In this document: positions 54,629 through 62,768 of the stretch, piece by piece | Numbering within the stretch: position 1 is the first letter of the stretch | Layout of the letters: each line of letters starts with the position of its first letter | DNA from: Treponema sp. | Lineage (GTDB): Bacteria > Spirochaetota > Spirochaetia > Treponematales > Treponemataceae | Assembly (NCBI GenBank): GCA_024402535.1 | Contig: JAKSTN010000009.1 | Location: forward strand, 1 to 64,000 | Direction of reading: 5' to 3' | Length of the DNA: 64,000 nt | Program-made: the position numbers and the translations under genes | The notes under the pieces: generated by a model | Told to the model about the DNA's origin: nothing | The model's input: only the letters and a program-made list of their open reading frames with translations | Database searches by the model: none

Positions 54629-57600
54629 ATGAATTATTGGTTTGATCTTAGCAGTAAAGAGTTATATAACAATTCAGAAAGATTAAATTCAGATGTTTGT
54701 TTTTTTATTTCTAAATCATCGAATGAAGTCCATTCAGGAATTCATATATATTCAGAAAATTTACGAGATAACAATTTAAGAAATATTTTATTAGATGGGG
54801 AAATTATTTCCGCAAATATTACAGATGATTACTACAAATTAGAAAAAATTAATGAATTAGATACTGATAATTATCTTTTGTTAAAACATAAAATTAAAGA
54901 TCAAAATGATAAGGAATTTGATTTTTATTTATTGTATACGCATTTATTGCCTGCAAATTATTATAAATTTAAAAAGGTGAAAGGAAATGATGAATACGAA
55001 TTTAAAGATAAAGTAAATAAAGATTTAATAGATAAATACATGGTCTTTGAACATTCCTATCCATTTTATGTAATTCCAAAAATAAAACTCCTAAAAGGAA
55101 TTGATATTGATATTTTAGGTACTAATCTAGTAAAGGGTTATGTTGGGAAGGTAAAGATAACTAATTCAAAAAATGTTCTTGATTACGTTGTTAATAACAT
55201 CAAAGAAAAGACTTTTAATCCTGCAATTGTAGAATGTCTAATGAAGGAACAGAAAATAAAACTATCTGACATTCAATGCAATGGAAAGCCTGAAAATATT
55301 AGAATCAAGAAAAATGCTTCTATTTATAATCTGAATCATCATAAATTTGCAAAATTAGATAAAGATTATACTTTTGAATTTATTGATTATGATTCTTCAA
55401 AAAAACGAGCAAAAGTAAAAATTCAAGGAAAAATAATAACAGAAATAGAGGAAGGATATATCCTTGCTAAGGAAAAAGAACAAAATGTCGTGTTATGTCG
55501 AAAAGCAACTAACGAAATATATGCAACAATAGCAGAAACTGAAAAAGAAAAAACTAATCCTCCTCAGGATAAGTTAAGATTGTTTTTACAAAATTATTAT
55601 CCACTTGCTGAGATTTCAAGTGAAGATAAAACAATAAAAGAAAATATTATTGAAATAGATTATGAAGTAATTTCTAAGCTTGATGAAACGAAACAAAGCA
55701 AAATAAAAGATGTTTTAAGAAATTACTCTATAGAAGCTAAAGAAAATAAATATGTTCTAATCAATAAAAAAAACATTACAAATATAATGGATAGATTAAA
55801 AACAACAAATAAAGATTGTAGTTTATTCTATTATGATAAAGATTCAAAAGTAAAAAAAATTGAAAGGGAAGATGATTTTATTCAGATAAAAGATAAACTG
55901 AATGATATAGAAAAAGATATATGTAAATTAACTACCAAAGATATTAAGTTTTATGTTTCTCATTTTGTAGAAAATGAAGGAACAGGAACATTATTAAATT
56001 ACAAGGTAATATGTTTAGAAAAAAAAGATAAAAATAATATTTGTAAAGCAAAGTTATATATTTCTAATGACATTGAAGAAGAAGTTTATATTGATGAAGA
56101 TGATATAATTGAAATATCATCAAATGCTACCGTAATAGGTTCAAATTCAAAAAAGAAAGGTTTGGTTTGTTATAAAAATGATATACCTGATTCAATTTTA
56201 AATGAAAATGAAGTAATTAATTTAGTTAATACAGAATCATTCAATACTTTTTATAATTCATATAAAAAATTATTAAAAAATGATAATATTGAAGAAATCG
56301 AAATACGAAAAGATGGTAATTTTTATTCAGTAAATATCGATAAAAACTTAGACTTAGAGTTTTCTGTACAGATTGATAAAAATAATCTTCTAACAAATGT
56401 GCAGACAGATACAATATTAGGGCATTTGGCAAATCAAAGTGATAGAAAATATGTTGATATTTCTCTTTTTACTTTTGAAAAAGCAGATTTCAAATGGTTT
56501 CAGTGGAAAGTTCCTGGGGGAACACAATTATTCAGAACAGTTTTACAGCACGATGTTGGTAAAAAACGATTTCTTTCGAATTCTTCAGTAATAAACCTAA
56601 CGCCTTCTGCTGATTATTCTGGCTTCTCACAAATTGAGTCTGTTGTAATGCGTGTTTGTATTTATATGAATATTGAATCTGAAGATAAAACTGTAAATAA
56701 ATTACTTGATACATCAGTAAAAGAATTTACTTGTTATCTTGGCTTTGCTGAATTCGAATATAAAAATGGAACAACAACATGTAAAAAACCGGAAAAGGTC
56801 GGTGGTGCAGAAACATCTTTAGTGTGTGATTTGCTAACTACATTTTTCTCAGGGAAAGAAAGAAAAATTTATAACATAAGAAAAACTAAAGACAATGCGG
56901 GAGATGATTATTGGATATTTAGTTTTACAAATTCTGATTATTTTAAAAGAAATAAATTATTTATAAAAAATGTCAAAGACACAGAAATAACTATTGCAAA
57001 TAATAAGTATCCGGAGATATATGAAAAATTATCTTATAAAGATGAATTATATTGTAATCTAAAGAATGATTTGTATTTGGAAGAAGAACCTCAAAAAAAG
57101 AATGGAAAATATTATTTAAAGTACAATAATATTGATTGTTTTTTGAAATCTAAAAATTTCAATAAAGTAGATAGATTAAAAATGTCTGAATTATTTCATA
57201 CAGTGAAAATTGACGATAAGGGACAATTGTATACATCAAATTATGAGATATTTGATATTATTGAAAATACTGTAAAAATTTTTAAAACTAATATACTTTT
57301 ACAACTCACATATTCATGTAGCAAAGAATTACTAAAATCTATTAGATATGCTACCGTTCAAAAACCTTTGGAATTTGATAAAGAAAAGAAAAACGATGAA
57401 TTTGTAAAAGCGTTAAAACATGCAGGTTTTACAGCAATAAAAGATGATAAAAAAGACTATTGGAGTAAAATAAAAGAACAAGCAGCAAATTATTTTACAG
57501 GTGAAAACTGTTTCTGGTTTTATCACCCCGTTACATTTTTAGATGCATTGGATTCAATGGGCATTTTGAATATTCATGCGAAAGAGTTATTTGAAATTCA

Positions 57601-58258
57601 ACAATTAGTAGTGCATTTAAATAATTTAAGACCAAATAATAATGATAAAGGTGGGTTATGGGAAAACCAATCTGGAACTTTTTGTAATCATGCAGTTTAT
57701 CTTACAATTCGAGCTTTAGATGCAGATTATACGAAATTTACTGGAGGTCAAGCAAAAATACCTGATTCAATAAATGATTTACTTGATAATACATATAAAA
57801 AAGATTATCAAGATGGATTATGGTCTTCAAATGTTTGGTGCGATATTTTAGAGTATCAGTCAAAACCCAAGAATGGAACAACTATTAAAGAGATTAATAA
57901 AGAAGAAGCAAAAAAACTTGCTAATATGGGGTATGTAGTTATTGCAGCTTGGAAGAATACAGATCAACCATACCAAGGGGTATGTCATCCTCATTTTGTT
58001 ACACTTGCACCTTATAGTTTCTTACCAGAAATTAATGGTATTCCAGTTGCTCATATAGGAGAAACTTGTAGATTTTGTGATCTTTTCACAGCATTTTATA
58101 ATGTACCAGAAGAACAGATTAGATATTTCTATAATAAAAAACAGAATTTTATTTATAGAAAGGATTTTTCAGATGGTTATTGTAAAAGTTTGTTAGATAT
58201 GATTGAAAAATATAAATTATGGAGTAATTCAAATGATATATGGAAAGGACGTGTATAA
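54629..58258 (+). CDS. Large effector candidate with C-terminal NlpC/P60-CHAP-like cysteine amidase domain
   Basis: A 1209-residue protein, very rich in Lys, Asn and Ile, and more A+T-rich than any CIS gene nearby. Residues 1-950 are unrecognised and beta-rich in places. The last 200 residues look like a papain-fold amidase: the Cys motif SGTFCNHAVYLTIRAL (C1019), a middle NMGYVVIAAWKN, and the His motif HPHFVTLAP (H1122), then IPVAHIGETC. In relatives this fold cuts peptidoglycan peptides. It follows the spike and precedes a secreted protein, so it may be a delivered wall-active toxin (inference). Confidence 0.75.
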   Translation: MNYWFDLSSKELYNNSERLNSDVCFFISKSSNEVHSGIHIYSENLRDNNLRNILLDGEIISANITDDYYKLEKINELDTDNYLLLKHKIKDQNDKEFDFYLLYTHLLPANYYKFKKVKGNDEYEFKDKVNKDLIDKYMVFEHSYPFYVIPKIKLLKGIDIDILGTNLVKGYVGKVKITNSKNVLDYVVNNIKEKTFNPAIVECLMKEQKIKLSDIQCNGKPENIRIKKNASIYNLNHHKFAKLDKDYTFEFIDYDSSKKRAKVKIQGKIITEIEEGYILAKEKEQNVVLCRKATNEIYATIAETEKEKTNPPQDKLRLFLQNYYPLAEISSEDKTIKENIIEIDYEVISKLDETKQSKIKDVLRNYSIEAKENKYVLINKKNITNIMDRLKTTNKDCSLFYYDKDSKVKKIEREDDFIQIKDKLNDIEKDICKLTTKDIKFYVSHFVENEGTGTLLNYKVICLEKKDKNNICKAKLYISNDIEEEVYIDEDDIIEISSNATVIGSNSKKKGLVCYKNDIPDSILNENEVINLVNTESFNTFYNSYKKLLKNDNIEEIEIRKDGNFYSVNIDKNLDLEFSVQIDKNNLLTNVQTDTILGHLANQSDRKYVDISLFTFEKADFKWFQWKVPGGTQLFRTVLQHDVGKKRFLSNSSVINLTPSADYSGFSQIESVVMRVCIYMNIESEDKTVNKLLDTSVKEFTCYLGFAEFEYKNGTTTCKKPEKVGGAETSLVCDLLTTFFSGKERKIYNIRKTKDNAGDDYWIFSFTNSDYFKRNKLFIKNVKDTEITIANNKYPEIYEKLSYKDELYCNLKNDLYLEEEPQKKNGKYYLKYNNIDCFLKSKNFNKVDRLKMSELFHTVKIDDKGQLYTSNYEIFDIIENTVKIFKTNILLQLTYSCSKELLKSIRYATVQKPLEFDKEKKNDEFVKALKHAGFTAIKDDKKDYWSKIKEQAANYFTGENCFWFYHPVTFLDALDSMGILNIHAKELFEIQQLVVHLNNLRPNNNDKGGLWENQSGTFCNHAVYLTIRALDADYTKFTGGQAKIPDSINDLLDNTYKKDYQDGLWSSNVWCDILEYQSKPKNGTTIKEINKEEAKKLANMGYVVIAAWKNTDQPYQGVCHPHFVTLAPYSFLPEINGIPVAHIGETCRFCDLFTAFYNVPEEQIRYFYNKKQNFIYRKDFSDGYCKSLLDMIEKYKLWSNSNDIWKGRV

Positions 58259-59249
58259 AAACAAAAGATTATTTTTAGTATTTTTTATATTTCTTTTTTT
58301 TACAAAATTATATGCATTAGAAGAAAATGATGTATATCGACTAATGAAAGAACGGGGAATAAAAAATTATCAAAATTTATCAAAAATATTTTCAATAAAT
58401 GATGAACTGAGTTTGGTTTTATTTGAATATAATGATGAAAATGAGAAGAGTTTCAGAATATTTCTTATTTCTGAAAAAGCATTCGATAACATTGATGTAT
58501 TTTCATCTAGTTTAAAAGAATATTTGTATATTACAAAATGTAATGAAGCTGATATTTGTTATGGAGATTTTAATTTTGACGGAGATGCAGAAATTTTTTT
58601 TATAAGAGGAGCCGATGGTCCTGTCATTGAACTTGATTCATTAAATTTGGAAAGTCAGGAAAATTATTTTTCAATGTATTTTCCTCCATATTCATATTAT
58701 TTAAATATTAATAAAAGAATATCAAAAATTGATTATATCTCTTTTGATGATTTTGATTTTTGTATTGTAAATAACCGGCGGGGTATTAGAGTATATTCAA
58801 TGGGCGAAATACAAAATAAGACTTTGACAAGAAATAAAACTAAATATGACATTTATAATGTTAATCTTGAAAATTCAGCAGAATCTTATTATGTATTCTT
58901 TTATTGGGATCCAATCGAACACAAGTATATCCTGGACGAATCCGTAACTCAAGAGCAACTTGCAAATGCTTATTGCCCAAGAGATTACTTTGCCTACAAT
59001 GGCTTAAAGTTTTCCAAATTAGATTCAAAACTAACAGCAAAAGATTTATTAGATTTGGACAAAGCCCAACTTAGGCTTATGCGAAATGCAGTATACGCCC
59101 GTCATGGTCGAACATTTAAAAGCGTAGATTTACAGTCTCTTTGGAACTGTTATACCTGGTATAAACAAAATGATGAGTATAGTGATGAATTACTTAATGA
59201 GGTTGATAAATATAATATTGAATTAATCCAAAAGTATGAAAGTAATTAA
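58233..59249 (+). CDS. Secreted YARHG-domain protein, possible immunity or accessory protein
   Basis: A 338-residue protein. I chose the ATG at 58233 (GGAG eight bases upstream, overlapping the effector gene by 26 bases); a TTG at 58203 and GTG at 58251 are alternatives. The N-terminus is a signal peptide (about residues 11-28 hydrophobic, then LYA). The middle is unrecognised. The C-terminus has the YARHG domain (RLMRNAVYARHGRTF, then LWNCYTWYKQ). YARHG domains are periplasmic or secreted. Location beside an amidase-like effector fits an immunity role, but other roles are equally open. Confidence 0.75.
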   Translation: MIYGKDVYKNKRLFLVFFIFLFFTKLYALEENDVYRLMKERGIKNYQNLSKIFSINDELSLVLFEYNDENEKSFRIFLISEKAFDNIDVFSSSLKEYLYITKCNEADICYGDFNFDGDAEIFFIRGADGPVIELDSLNLESQENYFSMYFPPYSYYLNINKRISKIDYISFDDFDFCIVNNRRGIRVYSMGEIQNKTLTRNKTKYDIYNVNLENSAESYYVFFYWDPIEHKYILDESVTQEQLANAYCPRDYFAYNGLKFSKLDSKLTAKDLLDLDKAQLRLMRNAVYARHGRTFKSVDLQSLWNCYTWYKQNDEYSDELLNEVDKYNIELIQKYESN

Positions 59250-59402
59250 TGTGATTATTTACCGCAAGCAATTGCGAAAAAATAAAGCAGATTCAGTTGT
59301 TAATTGAACCTGCGGCTTTATCAAAACAAACCAGCATAACGGTTTGATAAAGTGTTCTTTGAAAAGCAGCTGCCTATAAAATTGCAGAGCAGTAACGATG
59401 AC

Positions 59403-59569
59403 GGTTACAAAGCCTGAATTTTTATAGCACCTTAGGTAAAGAAGGAATAATCGACGGTATAAAATCAAACTGGGTAAAAGTAGAAGTCCAGCGCGGAGCA
59501 AAAGATCGTGATGGCAAGGAAATAATGAAAGGTACTGTCGGCTGGTGTTACGGCGGTTATTTGAAATAG
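59403..59569 (+). pseudogene. Remnant of an SH3-like-domain gene
   Basis: The frame encodes about 55 residues that look like the C-terminal end of a secreted SH3b-type domain (GIKSNWVKVEVQRGAKD, then GTVGWCYGGYLK and a stop). No start codon or ribosome site exists upstream, and an in-frame TGA precedes it. The rest of the gap (59250-59402) has no gene. It also contains a 10-bp inverted repeat, CTTTATCAAA/TTTGATAAAG (59316-59325 and 59343-59352). I read this as debris from a lost effector-linked gene. Confidence 0.65.
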
Positions 59570-59612
59570 ATAAAAAAGTTTTGAACTGAAATAAAAAAAG
59601 AGGTAAAAAAGT

Positions 59613-60665
59613 ATGGCAGATGAGAACAAAACTTTAACTCCTGTGTGGATATGTTATGTAGATGGTAAACGTCTTGATACAACACATGAGGGAGCTCTTA
59701 AAAAAATAATAGTAAAAGATACATTGAACGGTATAGGAAAATGTAGTCTTTTGTTTGACACTTCGGCAGAAAAACTGCTGGAACTAGGTACTTTCTCTCT
59801 GCAGAGTACAATCTCTGTTCATCTTGGTTATAAAGATGACGTTGAAGAAGTGTTTGATGGGGAAATAACCGGCTTTTCTCCTTTGTTCAAAGAGTATGGT
59901 CATGAAATGGTAGAAGTTCATTGCTGTAATGCCATGTATAAATTTGCCCATGGAAAACATTTTAAATCTTATGAAAATAAAACCTGCAGCGAAATCATTA
60001 AGGATGTAATAAGTGCTTATTCTCTTTCTGCAGATGTAGATGATTTCGGACCGACTATTGTATTCGATACAGTTCAGTGTCTTACAGATCTTGAGTTTAT
60101 TACTGAATGTTCTGAAAAATACGGAAAAGATTTCTATGCTTATTCAGACAAGGTATATGTTAAAGATAATATTGAAGTTCGAAGTGACGATGTTATTTTT
60201 GAATGGGGAAAAAGTTTGATAGATTTTTATCCTGTTCAGAGTATCGAAAATCTTTATTCGGAAGTAAATTGTGTTGGATGGGATTCCCAGAAATGTGAAG
60301 GAATAACAGGTAATGCAAAGATTGCTGATGTTCCCGTAAAAGTGGGAGGTTCTAAGGATTGGACTTCTTTGTCAAAGGGAGGGGATGGACTTTGGGTTCA
60401 TAATATTATAGATAAATCTTTTTTTGATAATGATGATGCAAAAAATGTTGCTTTAGGCGCTATGCAGAAAAATTCATTCAATTTTATGACTGCTATGGGA
60501 ACGGCTGAAGGAACTTATAAACTTGTACCTGGAATGCGCGTAAATATAAAATATGTTGGAAAGACCTTTGAAGGTGAATATATTGCAGAAAGTGTAACGC
60601 ATGAATTTGATACATTAAATGGTTATAAAACTAAATTTAACCTTAAAAGGAACATGTGTTCATGA
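59613..60665 (+). CDS. gpD/gp27-like baseplate hub protein
   Basis: A 350-residue protein of the phage late-control gpD family. The N-terminus has LTPVWICYVDGKRLD and ISVHLGYKDDVEEVFDGEITGF, and the C-terminus YKLVPGMRVNIKYVGKTFEGEYIAESVTHEF. This is the hub that supports the VgrG-like spike. In other CIS it sits next to the spike gene; here the effector island separates them. The stop overlaps the next start (ATGA). Confidence 0.88.
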   Translation: MADENKTLTPVWICYVDGKRLDTTHEGALKKIIVKDTLNGIGKCSLLFDTSAEKLLELGTFSLQSTISVHLGYKDDVEEVFDGEITGFSPLFKEYGHEMVEVHCCNAMYKFAHGKHFKSYENKTCSEIIKDVISAYSLSADVDDFGPTIVFDTVQCLTDLEFITECSEKYGKDFYAYSDKVYVKDNIEVRSDDVIFEWGKSLIDFYPVQSIENLYSEVNCVGWDSQKCEGITGNAKIADVPVKVGGSKDWTSLSKGGDGLWVHNIIDKSFFDNDDAKNVALGAMQKNSFNFMTAMGTAEGTYKLVPGMRVNIKYVGKTFEGEYIAESVTHEFDTLNGYKTKFNLKRNMCS

Positions 60666-61210
60666 GAATAAATTCTATTCTTGAATTTTCTGAGGCAAAC
60701 GGACCTGGAAAACGTGGCGTTGTCTGGGTCCAGGGATGCTCAAGACAATGCGAAGGGTGTTTTAATCCGCAGACACAGGACTTTGAGGGAGGGGTAGAAA
60801 AAAATCCCGAATCGGTTTTGCAACAGTTTGACCTTTCGAAGATCCAGGGATTAACTGTAAGTGGAGGAGAGCCGTTCAGCCAGAAAGAAGAATTATTAAG
60901 TCTTCTTAAACAAGCAAAAAGTAAAGGATTAAATACGCTTGTTTATTCTGGCTTTACTTATGAAGAGTTATTTGATTTTGCATCTGATGCTTTAGAGTAT
61001 TGTGACTATTTGATAGATGGTCCATACAAAAAAAATATACCATCAAAATGCAGATGGGCTGGTTCTGGAAATCAAAGATTTCTGGAACTTAAGAATGGAA
61101 AAATAGTAAATGACCTGACAGAAAGTGATGCTTTTTCACAGACTGCAGAGATTATAATAGAAGAAAATGGTAATGTGGTTATTACCGGATTTATAAAAGA
61201 GGATAATTAA
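60662..61210 (+). CDS. NrdG-like radical SAM protein
   Basis: A 182-residue radical SAM protein. The Fe-S motif is CSRQCEGC (C26, C30, C33; CxxxCxxC), and the SAM-binding GGEPF is present (VSGGEPFSQKE). Length and plan fit the anaerobic ribonucleotide-reductase activase (NrdG) and pyruvate-formate-lyase activase group, but no glycyl-radical enzyme is nearby. I chose the ATG at 60662, which makes a classic ATGA overlap with the hub gene; a GTG at 60656 is also possible. It lies directly before the Ycf46-like ATPase. Confidence 0.85.
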   Translation: MRINSILEFSEANGPGKRGVVWVQGCSRQCEGCFNPQTQDFEGGVEKNPESVLQQFDLSKIQGLTVSGGEPFSQKEELLSLLKQAKSKGLNTLVYSGFTYEELFDFASDALEYCDYLIDGPYKKNIPSKCRWAGSGNQRFLELKNGKIVNDLTESDAFSQTAEIIIEENGNVVITGFIKEDN

Positions 61211-61212
61211 AA

Positions 61213-62739
61213 ATGTTGAATAATTCAGGAACTACAATCGAAACATTAATTCGCGCACGCTATCCATTAATTTATGTTGTTTCATTTGAAGAAGCTAGAG
61301 TTGATGAAGAACTTTCTAAAATCACACAAAATAGAAAAAAAAAGATTTTTCGTTGGAGCATAACAAGCGGTCTTGAAACTCCGGATGGTTCTTTCCTTGC
61401 AGATTTCAAAGATCCTATTAAAGTCCTGGAATACATTTTACAGGCAGATGTGAATGGTATCTTTGTTATGAAAGATTTTCACCCATATTTAAATGAACCT
61501 GTTGTTGTTCGTAAGCTTCGTGATGTTGCTCATTCTTTGAAAACTTCAATGAAAAATGTAATCTTCCTTTCACCAGTTCTGAAAGTTCCTGTTGAACTTG
61601 AAAAAGAAATTTCGGTAATTGATTATAATCTTCCGGGAAAAGAAGAAATTGCTTCTATTGTAAAAAATATTGCGTCCAGCATTGGTGATATTAATAATCT
61701 GGAAATTTCAAAAAATCCACTTTTATTCCAGAAAGTAGTTGAAGCTGCTCTTGGACTTACAGCTGAAGAAGCCGAAAACGTATTTGCAAAATCATTGGTA
61801 CAAACAGGCGATTTTGATTTAAAAATCATTCTTTCAGAAAAGGAACAGATAATCCGCAAATCCGGTGTTCTTGAATACTGCCATGTGAATGAGAATATGA
61901 AAGGCGTTGGTGGTCTTGATGAATTAAAAAAATGGCTTAATAAACGTGGTAAAGCCTTCACTCCTGAAGCAAGAGATTTTGGTCTTCCAGAACCAAGAGG
62001 AATTCTTCTTCTTGGTATTCCGGGATGTGGTAAATCTCTTACTGCAAAAGCAATCAGTTCCATGTGGCAGCTTCCATTACTTAAGCTTGATGTTGGTAAA
62101 GTTTTCTCAAGCCTTGTTGGTAGTTCAGAAGAAAATGTTAGACGTGCCATTCAGACTGCAGAAAGTATTGCACCTTCTATTTTATGGCTCGATGAAATGG
62201 AAAAAGGTTTTAGCGGACTTGGTTCTTCAGGACAAACAGATGGCGGAACAACTGCTCGCGTCTTTGGTACATTCCTGACTTGGCTTCAGGAAAAAAAGAC
62301 TCCGGTTTTTGTCGTTGCTACTTGTAATAATGTAAGTCAGCTTCCTCCTGAACTTCTTCGTAAAGGTCGTTTTGATGAAATCTTCTTTGTGGATCTTCCT
62401 TCTAAAGAAGAACGAAAAGAAATATTCAAAATTCATCTGGAAAAACGTCACCGTGATGTAAATAATTTTAATCTTGAAAAACTTTCAGATGCTGCAATCG
62501 GTTTCAGTGGTTCAGAAATCGAAGAAATAATAGTGTCTTCCTTATACGATGCTTTTGATGATAATAAAGAAATTGACCAGCAGTATATTGAAAATACAAT
62601 AAAATCTATGGTTCCACTTAGTCAGACTATGGAAGAACAGATCAAGGGAACCAGGGAATGGGCAAAAATCCGTGCGAAAAAAGCCAGCAGCATTGAATGG
62701 GAAACTGAAAGTGCCGCTGTAAGAAAACTTGAAATGTAA
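61213..62739 (+). CDS. Ycf46-like AAA+ ATPase
   Basis: A 508-residue AAA+ protein. The N-terminal half (TLIRARYPLIYVVSFEEARVDEEL, RKLRDVAHSLKTS) is the Ycf46 N-domain. The ATPase has Walker A GIPGCGKS (268-275), Walker B WLDEMEKG (D327, E328) and an Arg-finger-type RKGRFDE. Ycf46 proteins are conserved in plastids, cyanobacteria and other bacteria without a settled function. eCIS loci usually carry a different AAA+ ATPase (Afp15/Pvc15). This one, with DUF1257, DUF2997 and radical SAM genes, may do that job here (inference). Confidence 0.9.
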   Translation: MLNNSGTTIETLIRARYPLIYVVSFEEARVDEELSKITQNRKKKIFRWSITSGLETPDGSFLADFKDPIKVLEYILQADVNGIFVMKDFHPYLNEPVVVRKLRDVAHSLKTSMKNVIFLSPVLKVPVELEKEISVIDYNLPGKEEIASIVKNIASSIGDINNLEISKNPLLFQKVVEAALGLTAEEAENVFAKSLVQTGDFDLKIILSEKEQIIRKSGVLEYCHVNENMKGVGGLDELKKWLNKRGKAFTPEARDFGLPEPRGILLLGIPGCGKSLTAKAISSMWQLPLLKLDVGKVFSSLVGSSEENVRRAIQTAESIAPSILWLDEMEKGFSGLGSSGQTDGGTTARVFGTFLTWLQEKKTPVFVVATCNNVSQLPPELLRKGRFDEIFFVDLPSKEERKEIFKIHLEKRHRDVNNFNLEKLSDAAIGFSGSEIEEIIVSSLYDAFDDNKEIDQQYIENTIKSMVPLSQTMEEQIKGTREWAKIRAKKASSIEWETESAAVRKLEM

Positions 62740-62768
62740 AATCTTTATAAAAAAGGAATGGAAAAAGT

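Noticed and set aside
54629..58258. Tape-measure protein
   Set aside because: Length would suit, but the protein lacks long helical heptads and ends in an amidase-like domain.
59259..59501. 80-residue minus-strand frame in the gap after the YARHG gene
   Set aside because: No ribosome site, hydrophobic random composition, and it overlaps the SH3-like remnant on the other strand.
60662..61210. True anaerobic ribonucleotide-reductase activase (nrdG)
   Set aside because: No nrdD or other glycyl-radical enzyme is nearby and its setting is the CIS/Ycf46 set, so I left the gene symbol empty.
61623..62150. 175-residue minus-strand open frame
   Set aside because: It lies wholly inside the AAA+ ATPase gene and carries no recognisable domain.
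34911..62739. Complete prophage
   Set aside because: No capsid, portal, terminase, integrase, lysis cassette or attachment repeats are visible; only tail-type and accessory genes occur.
34911..62739. Canonical type VI secretion system
   Set aside because: The sheath is the single-chain phage-tail-sheath type, not TssB/TssC, and TssJ, TssL and TssM are absent.
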